28,466 nucleotides of DNA. Origin: CAZVRZ01 sp964629965. GTDB lineage: Bacteria; Chloroflexota; Anaerolineae; Anaerolineales; UBA4823. A program made the translations under genes and the position numbers. The DNA is taken from NCBI GenBank assembly GCA_964629965.1, contig CAZVRZ010000069.1:1-28466 (forward strand). Direction: 5' to 3'. The notes under the pieces were generated by a model. That model saw only the letters and a program-made list of their open reading frames with translations, had not been told where the DNA came from and did not search any database. Shown here piece after piece: positions 1 through 7,757 of the stretch. Position 1 is the first letter of the stretch; the number at the start of each line of letters is the position of its first letter.

Positions 1-29
1 CCTGTTTCGGGTCGCTTGTCTGCTCAATA

Positions 30-54
30 CTCTTCGCTACTGCTTCGAAATCCC
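30..54 (+). repeat. Left copy of a sequence repeated inverted near the right end
   Basis: A 17-base core, TACTGCTTCGAAATCCC, together with an upstream CTCTTC, occurs here and again in opposite orientation at 28418-28440. The two copies differ by a two-base insertion (GC) after CTCTTC. Both lie upstream of a promoter that reads into the window. The nature of the repeat is unknown. Confidence 0.5.
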
Positions 55-144
55 TATCATGCGATTTGTAAGGTTTCCCCTTCTCTGTCCTTGCAAAAAA
101 CACCGGCCCTGGCAAGATGGAAGAATTTATTCCAAGAGAATTTA

Positions 145-153
145 TGGTACGAT
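145..153 (+). promoter_or_regulatory. Candidate extended -10 promoter for the iron-type ABC operon
   Basis: The string TGG-TACGAT resembles an extended -10 element. It ends seven bases before the ATG at 161, so the predicted transcript would start at or next to the start codon. No Shine-Dalgarno sequence precedes that ATG, which fits leaderless translation. No convincing -35 box is visible. Nothing else was recognised in 55-144. Confidence 0.35.
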
Positions 154-160
154 ATATCTC

Positions 161-1171
161 ATGCGAAGACACCATACACCCATTCTTTTTGTCTTCTATC
201 TTCTGCTGCTCAGCCTGTCGGCTTGCACAGCCAAAGATGAGGCGACCGTGGTGGTGTACACCTCCGTTGACCAGCCTTTTGCCGAGCCAATCCTGAAGGC
301 TTTTGAGCAGCAAACCGGCATTCATGTTCTGGCAGTGTATGATACCGAGGCCGCCAAGACCACCGGGTTGGTAAGCCGCCTTGCGGCTGAGCGTGAGAAT
401 TCGCAAAGCCGCAAGGCCGATGTCTTCTGGAGCTCAGAAATTGCCCAAACGCTCTGGCTGCAAGATCAGGGTCTATTGGCTGTTTATCAATCGCCTGCTG
501 CGGCCGATATCCCGGCTGGTTTTCGTGACCCGCAAGGTTATTGGACCGGGTTGGGTTACCGGATGCGCGTGATCATTGTCAACACCGAGCGTGTGGCGCC
601 CGAAGATTACCCCCAAACGCTGGTCGATCTGCTCGATCCCAGGTGGGGTGCTGGCGAAGTCGGCCTGGCTAATCCGCTCTTTGGCACCACTGCCACCCAC
701 GCTGCGGCCCTATATGCAAACTGGGGCGCGCAGCCGGCCCTGGCTTACTTCCAACAGCTTGAGGCCCAGGGTGTGCGCATCGTTGATGGTAACTCGGTAG
801 TGCGTGATATGGTAGCCAGCGGCGACCTGAAGCTCGGCTTGACCGATACCGACGATGCGAATGTTGCCATCCAGGCAGGCAAACCGGTGATCATCATCTT
901 CCCCGATCAGGAGCAGGTTGGCACGTTGGCCATTCCCAACACCGTAGCGCTGGTAGCTGGTGGGCCAAATCTTGCCCAGGGCCAGAAGTTGATCGACTAC
1001 CTGCTCAGCACAGAGGTCGAGGCACAGTTGATCCAGGATGGCTTCTTGTATGGCTCGCTGCACATACCGGCCTCGGCGCAGGCGCCGGTCTTGATGGCGG
1101 TGGATTGGCGGGCGGTAGCCCTACAGATGGAAGCTGCCAAGAGCGATTTGCAAAACCTGTTTTTACGATGA
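161..1171 (+). CDS. Iron(III)-type ABC transporter substrate-binding lipoprotein
   Basis: This is an extracellular solute-binding protein of the ferric-iron (Fbp/AfuA) type, about 336 residues long. The chosen ATG gives a basic start (MRRHHTP), a hydrophobic stretch and a lipobox LSAC with Cys22, so the protein should be lipid-anchored outside the membrane. The mature part opens with VVVYTSVDQPFAEP, the typical first strand of this family, followed by KADVFWSSE and a GYWTGLGYRMRVIIVN stretch. An upstream in-frame ATG at 59 would place 34 unrelated residues before the signal peptide and is not favoured. The stop overlaps the permease start (ATGA). The family suggests Fe3+, but other metals or anions cannot be excluded from sequence alone. 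Confidence 0.85.
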   Translation: MRRHHTPILFVFYLLLLSLSACTAKDEATVVVYTSVDQPFAEPILKAFEQQTGIHVLAVYDTEAAKTTGLVSRLAAERENSQSRKADVFWSSEIAQTLWLQDQGLLAVYQSPAAADIPAGFRDPQGYWTGLGYRMRVIIVNTERVAPEDYPQTLVDLLDPRWGAGEVGLANPLFGTTATHAAALYANWGAQPALAYFQQLEAQGVRIVDGNSVVRDMVASGDLKLGLTDTDDANVAIQAGKPVIIIFPDQEQVGTLAIPNTVALVAGGPNLAQGQKLIDYLLSTEVEAQLIQDGFLYGSLHIPASAQAPVLMAVDWRAVALQMEAAKSDLQNLFLR

Positions 1172-2787
1172 GATTTCTGTTCGGGCGCATCTTTTCATCC
1201 ATCGGGCAGGGGATTGGGCTGGCAGCTTACTTGCTGGTGACGCTTGGGCCGGCAGTTTGGCTGGGGCTGCAGTTGTTTGGAAAAGTCATTTCGGGATGGA
1301 AAAACGGCGCAAGCCCGGCTTTACTGGCAGAAGGCTTCTTGAACAGCCGCACATGGGGACTTTTGGGGCACAGCCTGGGGCTGGCAGCGCTGGTTACAAT
1401 TGGCGGCATGCTGTTGGGACTTGGTGCTGCCGTATGGATCGTAACCCGTCCGGCCTGGCTAGACCGCCTGGCGCGCAAGCTCTACCTGATTCCTTTCATT
1501 ATCCCTGGCTATATCTACACTCTCACCTGGCTAAGCCTTCTCAGCCGCTCCAGCCTGCCGGCCCAGGTATTAGAGCGCTTGTCGGGACGATTGCCCTCTG
1601 CTTATGGGCTGCCTGGCACAGCGCTGATCCTCGCCCTGGTCTACGCACCGCTGGTGACGCTGGTGATGCTGGCCGCGTTCGATGCCAGCGACCCGGAGCT
1701 GATCGAACAAGCACTGCTGCTGGGTCCGTCCGGACGAGCCTGGCGCCGCGTGGTACTGCCCCTCAGCATCCCAGGCGCTGTGGCAGCCGCGGGGCTTGTT
1801 TTTGCGCTGGCACTGGTTGAATACGGCGTGCCTGCTTTGCTGGAATTCAATGTGTATCCCATGGAGATTTATGCCGAGTTCAGCCAAAGCGGCGACCCGC
1901 TGCGTGCCCTGCTTTTGGCTTTGCCCATTCTGGTCAGCGCGGGGTTTTTGGTCGGCGCAGCACAGTGGCTGCTGCGCCGCGCGCCGCTGTCAAGCCGCCC
2001 ACAAGGCGCGGCCCTGTTAAGACAACTTCCCCTCCCCGGATTTGAGCGCGGCCTGGCCTGGCTTTCGGCGTTAAGCCTGGCGGCGGCCTGCCTGCTGCCC
2101 ATTCTGATCCTGGTCATCCAAGCCGGCAGCCTTTCGGTGGTCTGGACCGCGGCCAGTCAGGCCCGCCACGATCTGCTTACTACACTTCTACTGGCGGTCA
2201 GCGCGGCACTGGGCGCGGCATTGGTGGCATTCATCCCTGCTCAACAACTGGCGGCCTCTAACGCAAGATCCCCCTGGCTGTGGGCGCTCTTGCTGGTACC
2301 ATTGGCTGTTCCAGCGCCGCTGGTAGGAATTGGATTGGTTGACTTGGCGAATCGTTTGCCGGGGCGCAGCCTGGGGTGGCTTTTCATGTGGACCGCTCAT
2401 GTGGGGCGTTTTGCTCCCCTGGCCTTGATCGCGCTGGCGGCCCAGTTCCGCCGCCGCGAGCCCCTGCTGCATGAGTTGGCACAGCTTTACCCGGTCGGCC
2501 GGCTGCGGCGCTTCTGGCAAATCGATCTGCCGCTCATGGCGGGTGGCTTGAGCGCGGCGTTGGCAATCGTCTTTGCCCTGTCGCTGGGTGAGATTGGTGC
2601 AACCCTGCTGGTCATTCCACCTGGTCTGGGCACGGCCGCCCTGCGCCTGTACAATTTGCTGCACTATGGCGCCCCCGCCAGCACCGCCGGGCTGGCCTTG
2701 GGTTTGCTGGGCATCATCCTGGCGGCCGGGGGCTTGTGGGCCGGATTTTATGAACGAGGAGTGCCACGCTTTGGGCAGCTTGATTGA
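1168..2787 (+). CDS. Iron-type ABC transporter permease, two fused membrane domains
   Basis: About 539 residues, strongly hydrophobic, with roughly twelve membrane segments in two homologous halves, as in FbpB/ThiP-type permeases. Each half has an EAA-like loop that would contact the ATPase: EQALLLGPSGRAWRRVVLPL near residue 195 and HELAQLYPVGRLRRFWQIDL near residue 440. The start was set at the ATG overlapping the stop of the binding-protein gene (ATGA); the longer frame beginning at 1105 would only extend back into that gene. Its own end overlaps the ATPase gene. It should form the transmembrane channel of the importer. Confidence 0.88.
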   Translation: MRFLFGRIFSSIGQGIGLAAYLLVTLGPAVWLGLQLFGKVISGWKNGASPALLAEGFLNSRTWGLLGHSLGLAALVTIGGMLLGLGAAVWIVTRPAWLDRLARKLYLIPFIIPGYIYTLTWLSLLSRSSLPAQVLERLSGRLPSAYGLPGTALILALVYAPLVTLVMLAAFDASDPELIEQALLLGPSGRAWRRVVLPLSIPGAVAAAGLVFALALVEYGVPALLEFNVYPMEIYAEFSQSGDPLRALLLALPILVSAGFLVGAAQWLLRRAPLSSRPQGAALLRQLPLPGFERGLAWLSALSLAAACLLPILILVIQAGSLSVVWTAASQARHDLLTTLLLAVSAALGAALVAFIPAQQLAASNARSPWLWALLLVPLAVPAPLVGIGLVDLANRLPGRSLGWLFMWTAHVGRFAPLALIALAAQFRRREPLLHELAQLYPVGRLRRFWQIDLPLMAGGLSAALAIVFALSLGEIGATLLVIPPGLGTAALRLYNLLHYGAPASTAGLALGLLGIILAAGGLWAGFYERGVPRFGQLD

Positions 2788-3409
2788 GGTGCAGCAGGTC
2801 AGCAAACACTTCGGCGCGGTACAGGCGCTAGATGATGTGTCGCTCAGCGTACCGGGCGGCGGTTCCCTGGCGTTGAGAGGCCCTTCAGGCAGTGGTAAAA
2901 CCACCCTCTTACGCCTGATCTGCGGCCTGGAAGAACCTGACTGCGGCCAGATCGCCCTGGATAGACAGGTGGTCAGCCAGCCAGGCCGCCTGGCCCCACC
3001 CTGGCAGCGCGGAATTGGCGCCGTCTTCCAAAAACCGGCCTTATGGCCTCACCTGACCGTTCGCCAGAATGCCGCCTTCGGTCTGTCCAACTGGAAAAAA
3101 GCCCCAGCCACCGCTCGCCTGGATGAATTACTGGAAATTGTTGGCCTTTCGAAACTGGCCGAACGCTACCCGCACCAGCTTTCTGGCGGCGAAGCACAGC
3201 GCGCCGCACTGCTGCGCGCCCTGGCGCCGCGCCCATCCATCCTGCTGCTCGACGAGCCGTTTGCGAACCTCGACCCGGCGCTGCGCACATCGATGTTGGC
3301 TTTTGTGCAGCAGGTCCAGCAAGCGGAGGGCACCACGCTGATCCTGGTGGCGCATGACGATGAGAGCGCCGCTGTGTGCAGGCAGGTGGTGTACTTAAGA
3401 AAGGGTTAA
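2750..3409 (+). CDS. Iron-type ABC transporter ATP-binding protein
   Basis: A 219-residue nucleotide-binding protein with Walker A GPSGSGKTT (residues 44-52), the signature LSGGEAQRAAL near 144 and Walker B ILLLDEPFANLD near 164, followed by the switch histidine in VAHDDE. It lacks the C-terminal extension (TOBE-like) present in many FbpC proteins, so it is a minimal ATPase. The ATG at 2750 overlaps the permease by 38 bases. A TTG at 2771 preceded by GAGGAG at 2755-2760 is a plausible alternative start and would remove seven residues. The stop overlaps the convergent propeller gene by three bases (3407-3408 are shared stop bases). Confidence 0.88.
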   Translation: MNEECHALGSLIEVQQVSKHFGAVQALDDVSLSVPGGGSLALRGPSGSGKTTLLRLICGLEEPDCGQIALDRQVVSQPGRLAPPWQRGIGAVFQKPALWPHLTVRQNAAFGLSNWKKAPATARLDELLEIVGLSKLAERYPHQLSGGEAQRAALLRALAPRPSILLLDEPFANLDPALRTSMLAFVQQVQQAEGTTLILVAHDDESAAVCRQVVYLRKG

Positions 3410-4437
3410 GGCCAGCCATTGGGGGCAATGTGCGTCAGGCCGTCACGCGTGGCAACCCAGGCGGCGCCATCGACATCAAAGAGAATCGCCTTGATCTCAT
3501 CGTGCGAGAGGCCATCTTGTGTTGTGTACACCCGGAAAACGTCATTGCTTAAGACTGCCAGGCCATCATATTCTGAGCCAAACCACAGATCTCCATCGGG
3601 AGCCAGTGCCAGCGAGCGCACCTTTTCTCCAGCCAGGCCGGCTTCCTGGGTTACCAGCCGCACAATTTGCCAGCTGTCATCCGCAGATTGCCTCAGTTCG
3701 ACCGCGCCGCCGCGGTCGTTCAATCCACCGCCAGCCCAAACCTGCCCAGCGGAAACGGCGACCAGCGAGGTGATGTTGTTGTGGGGCAGTCCGTTGTCGA
3801 TACTGAAGTACTGCCAGGCGCCATCGGCAGAGCGATAGCTCAACCCTCCGCGCGGGGCCACATAAGAGCCAAACCACATCCCACCATCGGGCAGTGATAA
3901 GATCACATTGACCATATCGTTCAGCAGGCCGCTGGCTCGGGTCAGTGTTTGCCAACCGGTCTCGGTCTGCACCGCTGCGCCACCCCAGGTGCCCACCCAC
4001 AACTGTCCGGCCGCATCCAGCGCCAGGGCATTCACCCGCTCATCCAGCAGCCCTTCGGCTTCGGTAAAAGTTTCCCAACTCCCGGCCTGGTAACAGGTGA
4101 GCCCCTGGTTATGCCCAATCCACAGCTTTCCATCCGCATCCACCAGCAGAGCGCGCACATATTCCAGCGGCGGGTCAAAAGGAATCTGCTGCACCAATCT
4201 CCCTGTTCGACGATCCAATTGGTAAACCCCCTCTACGCCACCCGCCCACAACGTGTCGTCCTGTACAGCCAGAGCAAAGATATCTTGGGGCGGGCGGATC
4301 ACCTGCCAGCCGGGCCGGGCAGCCGGCATTGGTGCTGTCGAGCGATAGCTTAACAAGAAAAGGCCAGTGAGGAGGAAAATCCCACTGGCCCCTAAGATCA
4401 AGAAAGCAGCTGCCCGCCGTGCCGTAAGCCTCGACAC
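3406..4437 (-). CDS. Membrane-anchored beta-propeller (two-component-regulator-propeller type) protein
   Basis: From the GTG at 4437 this encodes about 343 residues. A short cytoplasmic start (SRLTARR) and one hydrophobic segment (AAFLILGASGIFLLTGLFLL) are followed by a large extracytoplasmic domain. That domain contains about seven repeats of the Reg_prop kind, such as LWAGGVEGVYQLD, LWIGHNQGLTCYQ, LWVGTWGGAAVQ and LWFGSEYDGLAVLS, enough for one seven-bladed propeller. No kinase or regulator domain follows, so it is a stand-alone propeller, perhaps for ligand or protein binding. A TTG at 4479 would extend it into the upstream gene. The GTG sits two bases after the upstream stop, which suggests translational coupling. 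The start choice is uncertain. Confidence 0.75.
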   Translation of the reverse strand: MSRLTARRAAAFLILGASGIFLLTGLFLLSYRSTAPMPAARPGWQVIRPPQDIFALAVQDDTLWAGGVEGVYQLDRRTGRLVQQIPFDPPLEYVRALLVDADGKLWIGHNQGLTCYQAGSWETFTEAEGLLDERVNALALDAAGQLWVGTWGGAAVQTETGWQTLTRASGLLNDMVNVILSLPDGGMWFGSYVAPRGGLSYRSADGAWQYFSIDNGLPHNNITSLVAVSAGQVWAGGGLNDRGGAVELRQSADDSWQIVRLVTQEAGLAGEKVRSLALAPDGDLWFGSEYDGLAVLSNDVFRVYTTQDGLSHDEIKAILFDVDGAAWVATRDGLTHIAPNGWP

Positions 4438-4439
4438 CT

Positions 4440-4892
4440 TCAGGCCGGCAGGGCCATGAACTGGGCTGCCGAGAGCCAATCAGCGGCGCGCGGCGTCCAT
4501 ACCAAGATGGTCATGGGCAGTTCACCGGTTTGCAGCCAGGCGCGCAGGTGTTCGAAAAGCACCGGACCCTGCAGGGCAGGACCTTGCTGGTAGACACACC
4601 ACCCGGCCACCGGACCAGGCTGGGGAAGCCTTTTCATGCCTGCAATTCCTCCCTGAGCGAACAAGATCGCCTGGTTCACACCGCAGCCGGTATAGGTCCA
4701 TGTCTGGTGCAGACGGTCATACAACAGCCAATGCTGCTCGTTGGGATGCAAAAAGGCCTTGCGCCGGCCTAACTGCAGGATCCAATCATCCATGTTGCCA
4801 AAAGCCTGCCGGGGCATCATCTGCCGGTTTTGCACCTGGGCCATGCGCTGCGTAAGTTGATATTCAAGCTCTGCTTGCGAGTATGCTGGCAT
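4440..4892 (-). CDS. Small hypothetical protein with a module shared with its neighbour
   Basis: A 150-residue protein without signal peptide or membrane segment. I do not recognise a named family. The N-terminal 60 residues (a Gln-rich helix, then RQAFGNMDDWILQLG, then WLLYDRLHQTWTY) match the pattern of the first 60 residues of the protein encoded just upstream: a helix with Gln repeats, an xQAFxxxVxxL segment, and paired Trp motifs. The second half (GWCVYQQGPALQGPVLFEHL) may be a separate small domain. It lies 11 bases downstream of the large membrane-protein gene and is probably co-transcribed with it. A GGAG sits about eight bases before the ATG. Confidence 0.65.
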   Translation of the reverse strand: MPAYSQAELEYQLTQRMAQVQNRQMMPRQAFGNMDDWILQLGRRKAFLHPNEQHWLLYDRLHQTWTYTGCGVNQAILFAQGGIAGMKRLPQPGPVAGWCVYQQGPALQGPVLFEHLRAWLQTGELPMTILVWTPRAADWLSAAQFMALPA

Positions 4893-4903
4893 ATGGAGGC
4901 TCC

Positions 4904-6724
4904 TTACCGATCAACTCGTTCCGTGAACTCGTTTTTGCCCAGGTAATTTTCCCAGATCTGGCGGGCATCTTTCCAGGGGCGCATGATGGGTGGCGCGTTG
5001 GATGTGCTGATCGTCGAGTTGTGCTGGTGAAAATCCACCGCCCATTCCGAGCCATCTGGCAAGGTCACCTTGATCAGATTATGATTCTCTGTGTTCACAG
5101 CATCCACGCCGTTCCAGAAACCGGAGGCGCCGCTCGATTTTTCTTCAAACACAATGCTCTGCACTTTGGCGCCGGGGAAGTTCTTCTGCACCAGATCCTT
5201 AACCGGAGCAAGAGTTTTATCCACATAATCACCGCAGGTAAGGCCTTGCGCGCCGGTCCATCGCCCGGCTGTTTCATCCCAGATAATGCCGCCCAGGTTA
5301 TATAAGCCCTGGAAAACCAGGATTGGATCGCCTTGTAAGAAGTTTCGCACGTAGATTCCCTGGTTCCGCAAGTCTTTATTCAGGGAGGTGAGGCCGTTGT
5401 TCAGGTTGGTCAAATTCTGCGCAGTTGCCAGGGCCGCAGTCAAATCAGCCGGTTTGATATTGGCCAACCCGCCCAGGGTCTGTCCAAGCACTGCCGACAG
5501 CCAACCAAGTAGGGCGGCCGCAGCCGCCGGCGGGAGGCCTTGAAGAATGGCCTGCACAGCTCCCTGGCTGGTTAGCCAGCTCAGCAGGCTGCCGCCGGCT
5601 TCCTCCCATCCGCCATCATCAGCCAGGACGGGGGTAACGGTAGCAAAAAAGATCAGGAAGAAGACCATCATCAGCGTTCCGGCACGCGGGCGCAGGATCA
5701 TCATAGCTGCGATGGCACCCATCAAGGCCAGCAGGACAAATGCCCCGCCCACGCCGCACCAAAGCACCCCGGGCATGATCGTTGCCATGATAAAGCCCAA
5801 GGTCAGGCCCACAACCGCCGGCGCAATCCAGGCAGGATTGAAGGGCCGTTTGACACCACCCGTCAGCCGCTGAACATCGTTCCATGCCAGGCGTGAGACC
5901 AGGCCCGGCAAGCTATTATCTTGGGCCGTCAATTCTACCAGGCCATAAACCGCCAATAACAAGGAAACCAGGCGGTTATCCAGGATCGTCCCAATGATCA
6001 GGGTGAGCGCGGCATTGCCGCATACCAGGGCCAGGGATTTCAGACGCAGTTCCTTGAAAGACGTCAGCAGCCAGCGCGGCGTGGCGGCCGCGGTTTGCAC
6101 CGCCTGAGAGAGCCCAAGCTGCCAGATGCGTCCCACGATCATCGCAAGCAGCCCAAAAAGCAGCCCCCAGAACAAAGTGCCGTTGGACATCTTCCCTTGT
6201 AAGGCCAGCACCGCGTCCAGGATCCAACTAGTGCCACCGGCAAAACCGCCGTTGGGGCCAATCAGCAGGATAGTGTGCAGCACCCAGACAAAGAGCATGG
6301 TCACAATTGCCATGAGCAGCTTTTTAAAAAATCCTTTAAACATGCCGCTCAAGATCAGCTTTAGTAGATCCAAGAGGCTCTCTGGCGGCTTAATCTGGGC
6401 TTTAGCCGGGCGGTTTACCGGGCGCCTCGCGGCCGGATATGCTGCAGCGGGGTAGGCCGGAGCGGTCGGGTAAGGTTGATCTGGCAGAGATGAGGGCGCC
6501 CCTGGCCGAGGTGGAAGCGGCTGGCGCGGTGGTACGGCTGGCAACCAGCCGCGGCCATCCCATCGCAGCCATGCACCGTTCTGATCCATCTGCCACCATG
6601 CGCCATCTGGGCCAACCAGGCGCAGCTGGTTCACTGCCTCGGCAAATGCTTGCGGCGAAATCTGCCTTTGCATGTATTGCTGGTAAAGCTGGGAGAAACG
6701 GGCTTCCATGTTCTGAAAATTCAT
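4904..6724 (-). CDS. Polytopic membrane protein with possible extracytoplasmic papain-like cysteine-peptidase domain
   Basis: This protein has 606 residues in four parts. Residues 1-62 form a Gln-rich helix plus Trp motifs (WWQMDQNGAWLRWDGRGW). Residues 63-110 are a Pro/Ala/Tyr linker. Residues 120-370 hold about six hydrophobic membrane segments. Residues 370-606 are soluble. In the last part Cys497 (LTCGDYV), His548 (ENHNLIKV) and Asp564 (WAVDFHQHN) are spaced and embedded as in papain-like or transglutaminase-like folds. That is pattern recognition, not a proven family assignment. GGAG lies eight bases before the ATG. It is the first gene of a likely three-gene operon with the small shared-module protein and the propeller. 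The true role is unknown. Confidence 0.7.
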   Translation of the reverse strand: MNFQNMEARFSQLYQQYMQRQISPQAFAEAVNQLRLVGPDGAWWQMDQNGAWLRWDGRGWLPAVPPRQPLPPRPGAPSSLPDQPYPTAPAYPAAAYPAARRPVNRPAKAQIKPPESLLDLLKLILSGMFKGFFKKLLMAIVTMLFVWVLHTILLIGPNGGFAGGTSWILDAVLALQGKMSNGTLFWGLLFGLLAMIVGRIWQLGLSQAVQTAAATPRWLLTSFKELRLKSLALVCGNAALTLIIGTILDNRLVSLLLAVYGLVELTAQDNSLPGLVSRLAWNDVQRLTGGVKRPFNPAWIAPAVVGLTLGFIMATIMPGVLWCGVGGAFVLLALMGAIAAMMILRPRAGTLMMVFFLIFFATVTPVLADDGGWEEAGGSLLSWLTSQGAVQAILQGLPPAAAAALLGWLSAVLGQTLGGLANIKPADLTAALATAQNLTNLNNGLTSLNKDLRNQGIYVRNFLQGDPILVFQGLYNLGGIIWDETAGRWTGAQGLTCGDYVDKTLAPVKDLVQKNFPGAKVQSIVFEEKSSGASGFWNGVDAVNTENHNLIKVTLPDGSEWAVDFHQHNSTISTSNAPPIMRPWKDARQIWENYLGKNEFTERVDR

Positions 6725-6885
6725 AGGTCACTCCTACATGTTACCTATAAGCTTACCAGAAAATCATCCCTTTGTCATGTGCTTTTTCCGCCAAGTGCAC
6801 TTATTTTTACAGTTGAGATTTGGAATACCCCTCACTTATCTCTTTTTCCTCCGCTGGTAGTGTTTCGGCTGCTGTCAATTATTTT

Positions 6886-7572
6886 TCAGGGTTTCTTCAC
6901 TTGCCACCACAGCCCGGTGCACTCAGGCAAAACACCCGCCAATTTCTCCAGCATTGCATCCCCAAAGAAAAATGGGATCAATTCTCGGGCCGCCTGAGCC
7001 TCATCAAAGCAAAAATCAGTGCGCACCCAATTCATTTGAAAGCCGGCCTGTTCCAGGTAATCCAGGTATTCGACCAGGCTGGGATAGCGATAGGGAGATT
7101 CATAGCCCGTTCCCAGGGTTTCGATGATGATTATCTTACCGCCAGGTCGCAAGAAACGCCGAAAATCTGCGAACGTGCGGTCAAGCACCTTACGCCAATC
7201 TGGACCACTATCGAGATAAACGTAACACACGCTCCAGCCAGATATCACCAGGTCAGCACAAGACTGCGCTACTGGTAGGCTGCAATGATCGGCCACGGCA
7301 AACTGAACAGGATGGCAGTCATGCTTTCTCAGGCGTGCCTGGGCCACGCCGAGCATATGCGCAGATAGGTCGAAAGAATAGAGTGAACGCACCCTCGGCG
7401 CCAGCAAGCTGGTCACCCGCCCCGTGCCAGCGCCAGTTTCGATCACATCAATACCATCGATTGGCAGGATCGCTTGAATGGCCTTCAAGAGATTGCCTTC
7501 ATAATCCTCATAATCTACCAGGCGTTGGTACTGATCTGCTTGATGGGTATAGATGTGTTTTAGATCTGGCAT
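6886..7572 (-). CDS. Class I SAM-dependent methyltransferase
   Basis: A 228-residue cytosolic methyltransferase. The SAM-binding motif I is VIETGAGTGRVTSLLA (near residues 43-58), followed by an acidic motif II region (SLYSFDLSAHML) and the post-motif strands ADLVISGWSVCYVY and PGGKIIIIETLGTG. The substrate cannot be told from sequence; it resembles the broad Methyltransf_11/25 group. A strong AGGAGG lies about seven bases before the ATG. The gene is divergent from the ROK repressor, sharing a 185-base intergenic region, and stands apart from the next minus-strand gene by 161 bases in which I see nothing convincing. Confidence 0.85.
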   Translation of the reverse strand: MPDLKHIYTHQADQYQRLVDYEDYEGNLLKAIQAILPIDGIDVIETGAGTGRVTSLLAPRVRSLYSFDLSAHMLGVAQARLRKHDCHPVQFAVADHCSLPVAQSCADLVISGWSVCYVYLDSGPDWRKVLDRTFADFRRFLRPGGKIIIIETLGTGYESPYRYPSLVEYLDYLEQAGFQMNWVRTDFCFDEAQAARELIPFFFGDAMLEKLAGVLPECTGLWWQVKKP

Positions 7573-7689
7573 AACCGTCCTCCTAAAAAAGAAAAGATTT
7601 CCGTGAACGATGTGATTTTATGAGAAAATCTCCGATCTGTCACTGTTCACCAACAAGAAATTGCAGTGATGTAGTCGTTACCCCTTGCT

Positions 7690-7717
7690 TTATCAAGATA
7701 AAAAAGTAAAATATACT
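7690..7717 (+). promoter_or_regulatory. Candidate promoter for the ROK regulator
   Basis: TTATCA (7690-7695) and TATACT (7712-7717) with a 16-base spacer form a plausible sigma-70-type promoter about 40 bases before the ROK start codon. The -35 match is only four of six. The candidate operator lies immediately downstream of the -10 box. Confidence 0.4.
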
Positions 7718-7722
7718 TTGTA

Positions 7723-7735
7723 AGTCCAATGGACT
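7723..7735. promoter_or_regulatory. Candidate ROK operator (palindrome AGTCCA-A-TGGACT)
   Basis: A perfect 6+1+6 palindrome lies between the -10 box and the start codon of the ROK regulator. Its position would let a bound dimer block transcription start, as expected for autorepression. I saw no second copy in the window, so the regulon beyond this gene is unknown. Confidence 0.5.
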
Positions 7736-7757
7736 AACGTTCCTCGAGATTGCTGAC

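Noticed and set aside
1805..1835. GAATACGGCGTGCC in the permease as a copy of the repeat core
   Set aside because: It encodes the VEYGVPALL segment that belongs to the permease family itself, and the core does not match exactly.
2188..2904. 238-codon open frame on the minus strand opposite the permease
   Set aside because: It is antisense to the well-supported permease and ATPase genes, has Gln/Arg-rich low-complexity composition and no recognisable motif.
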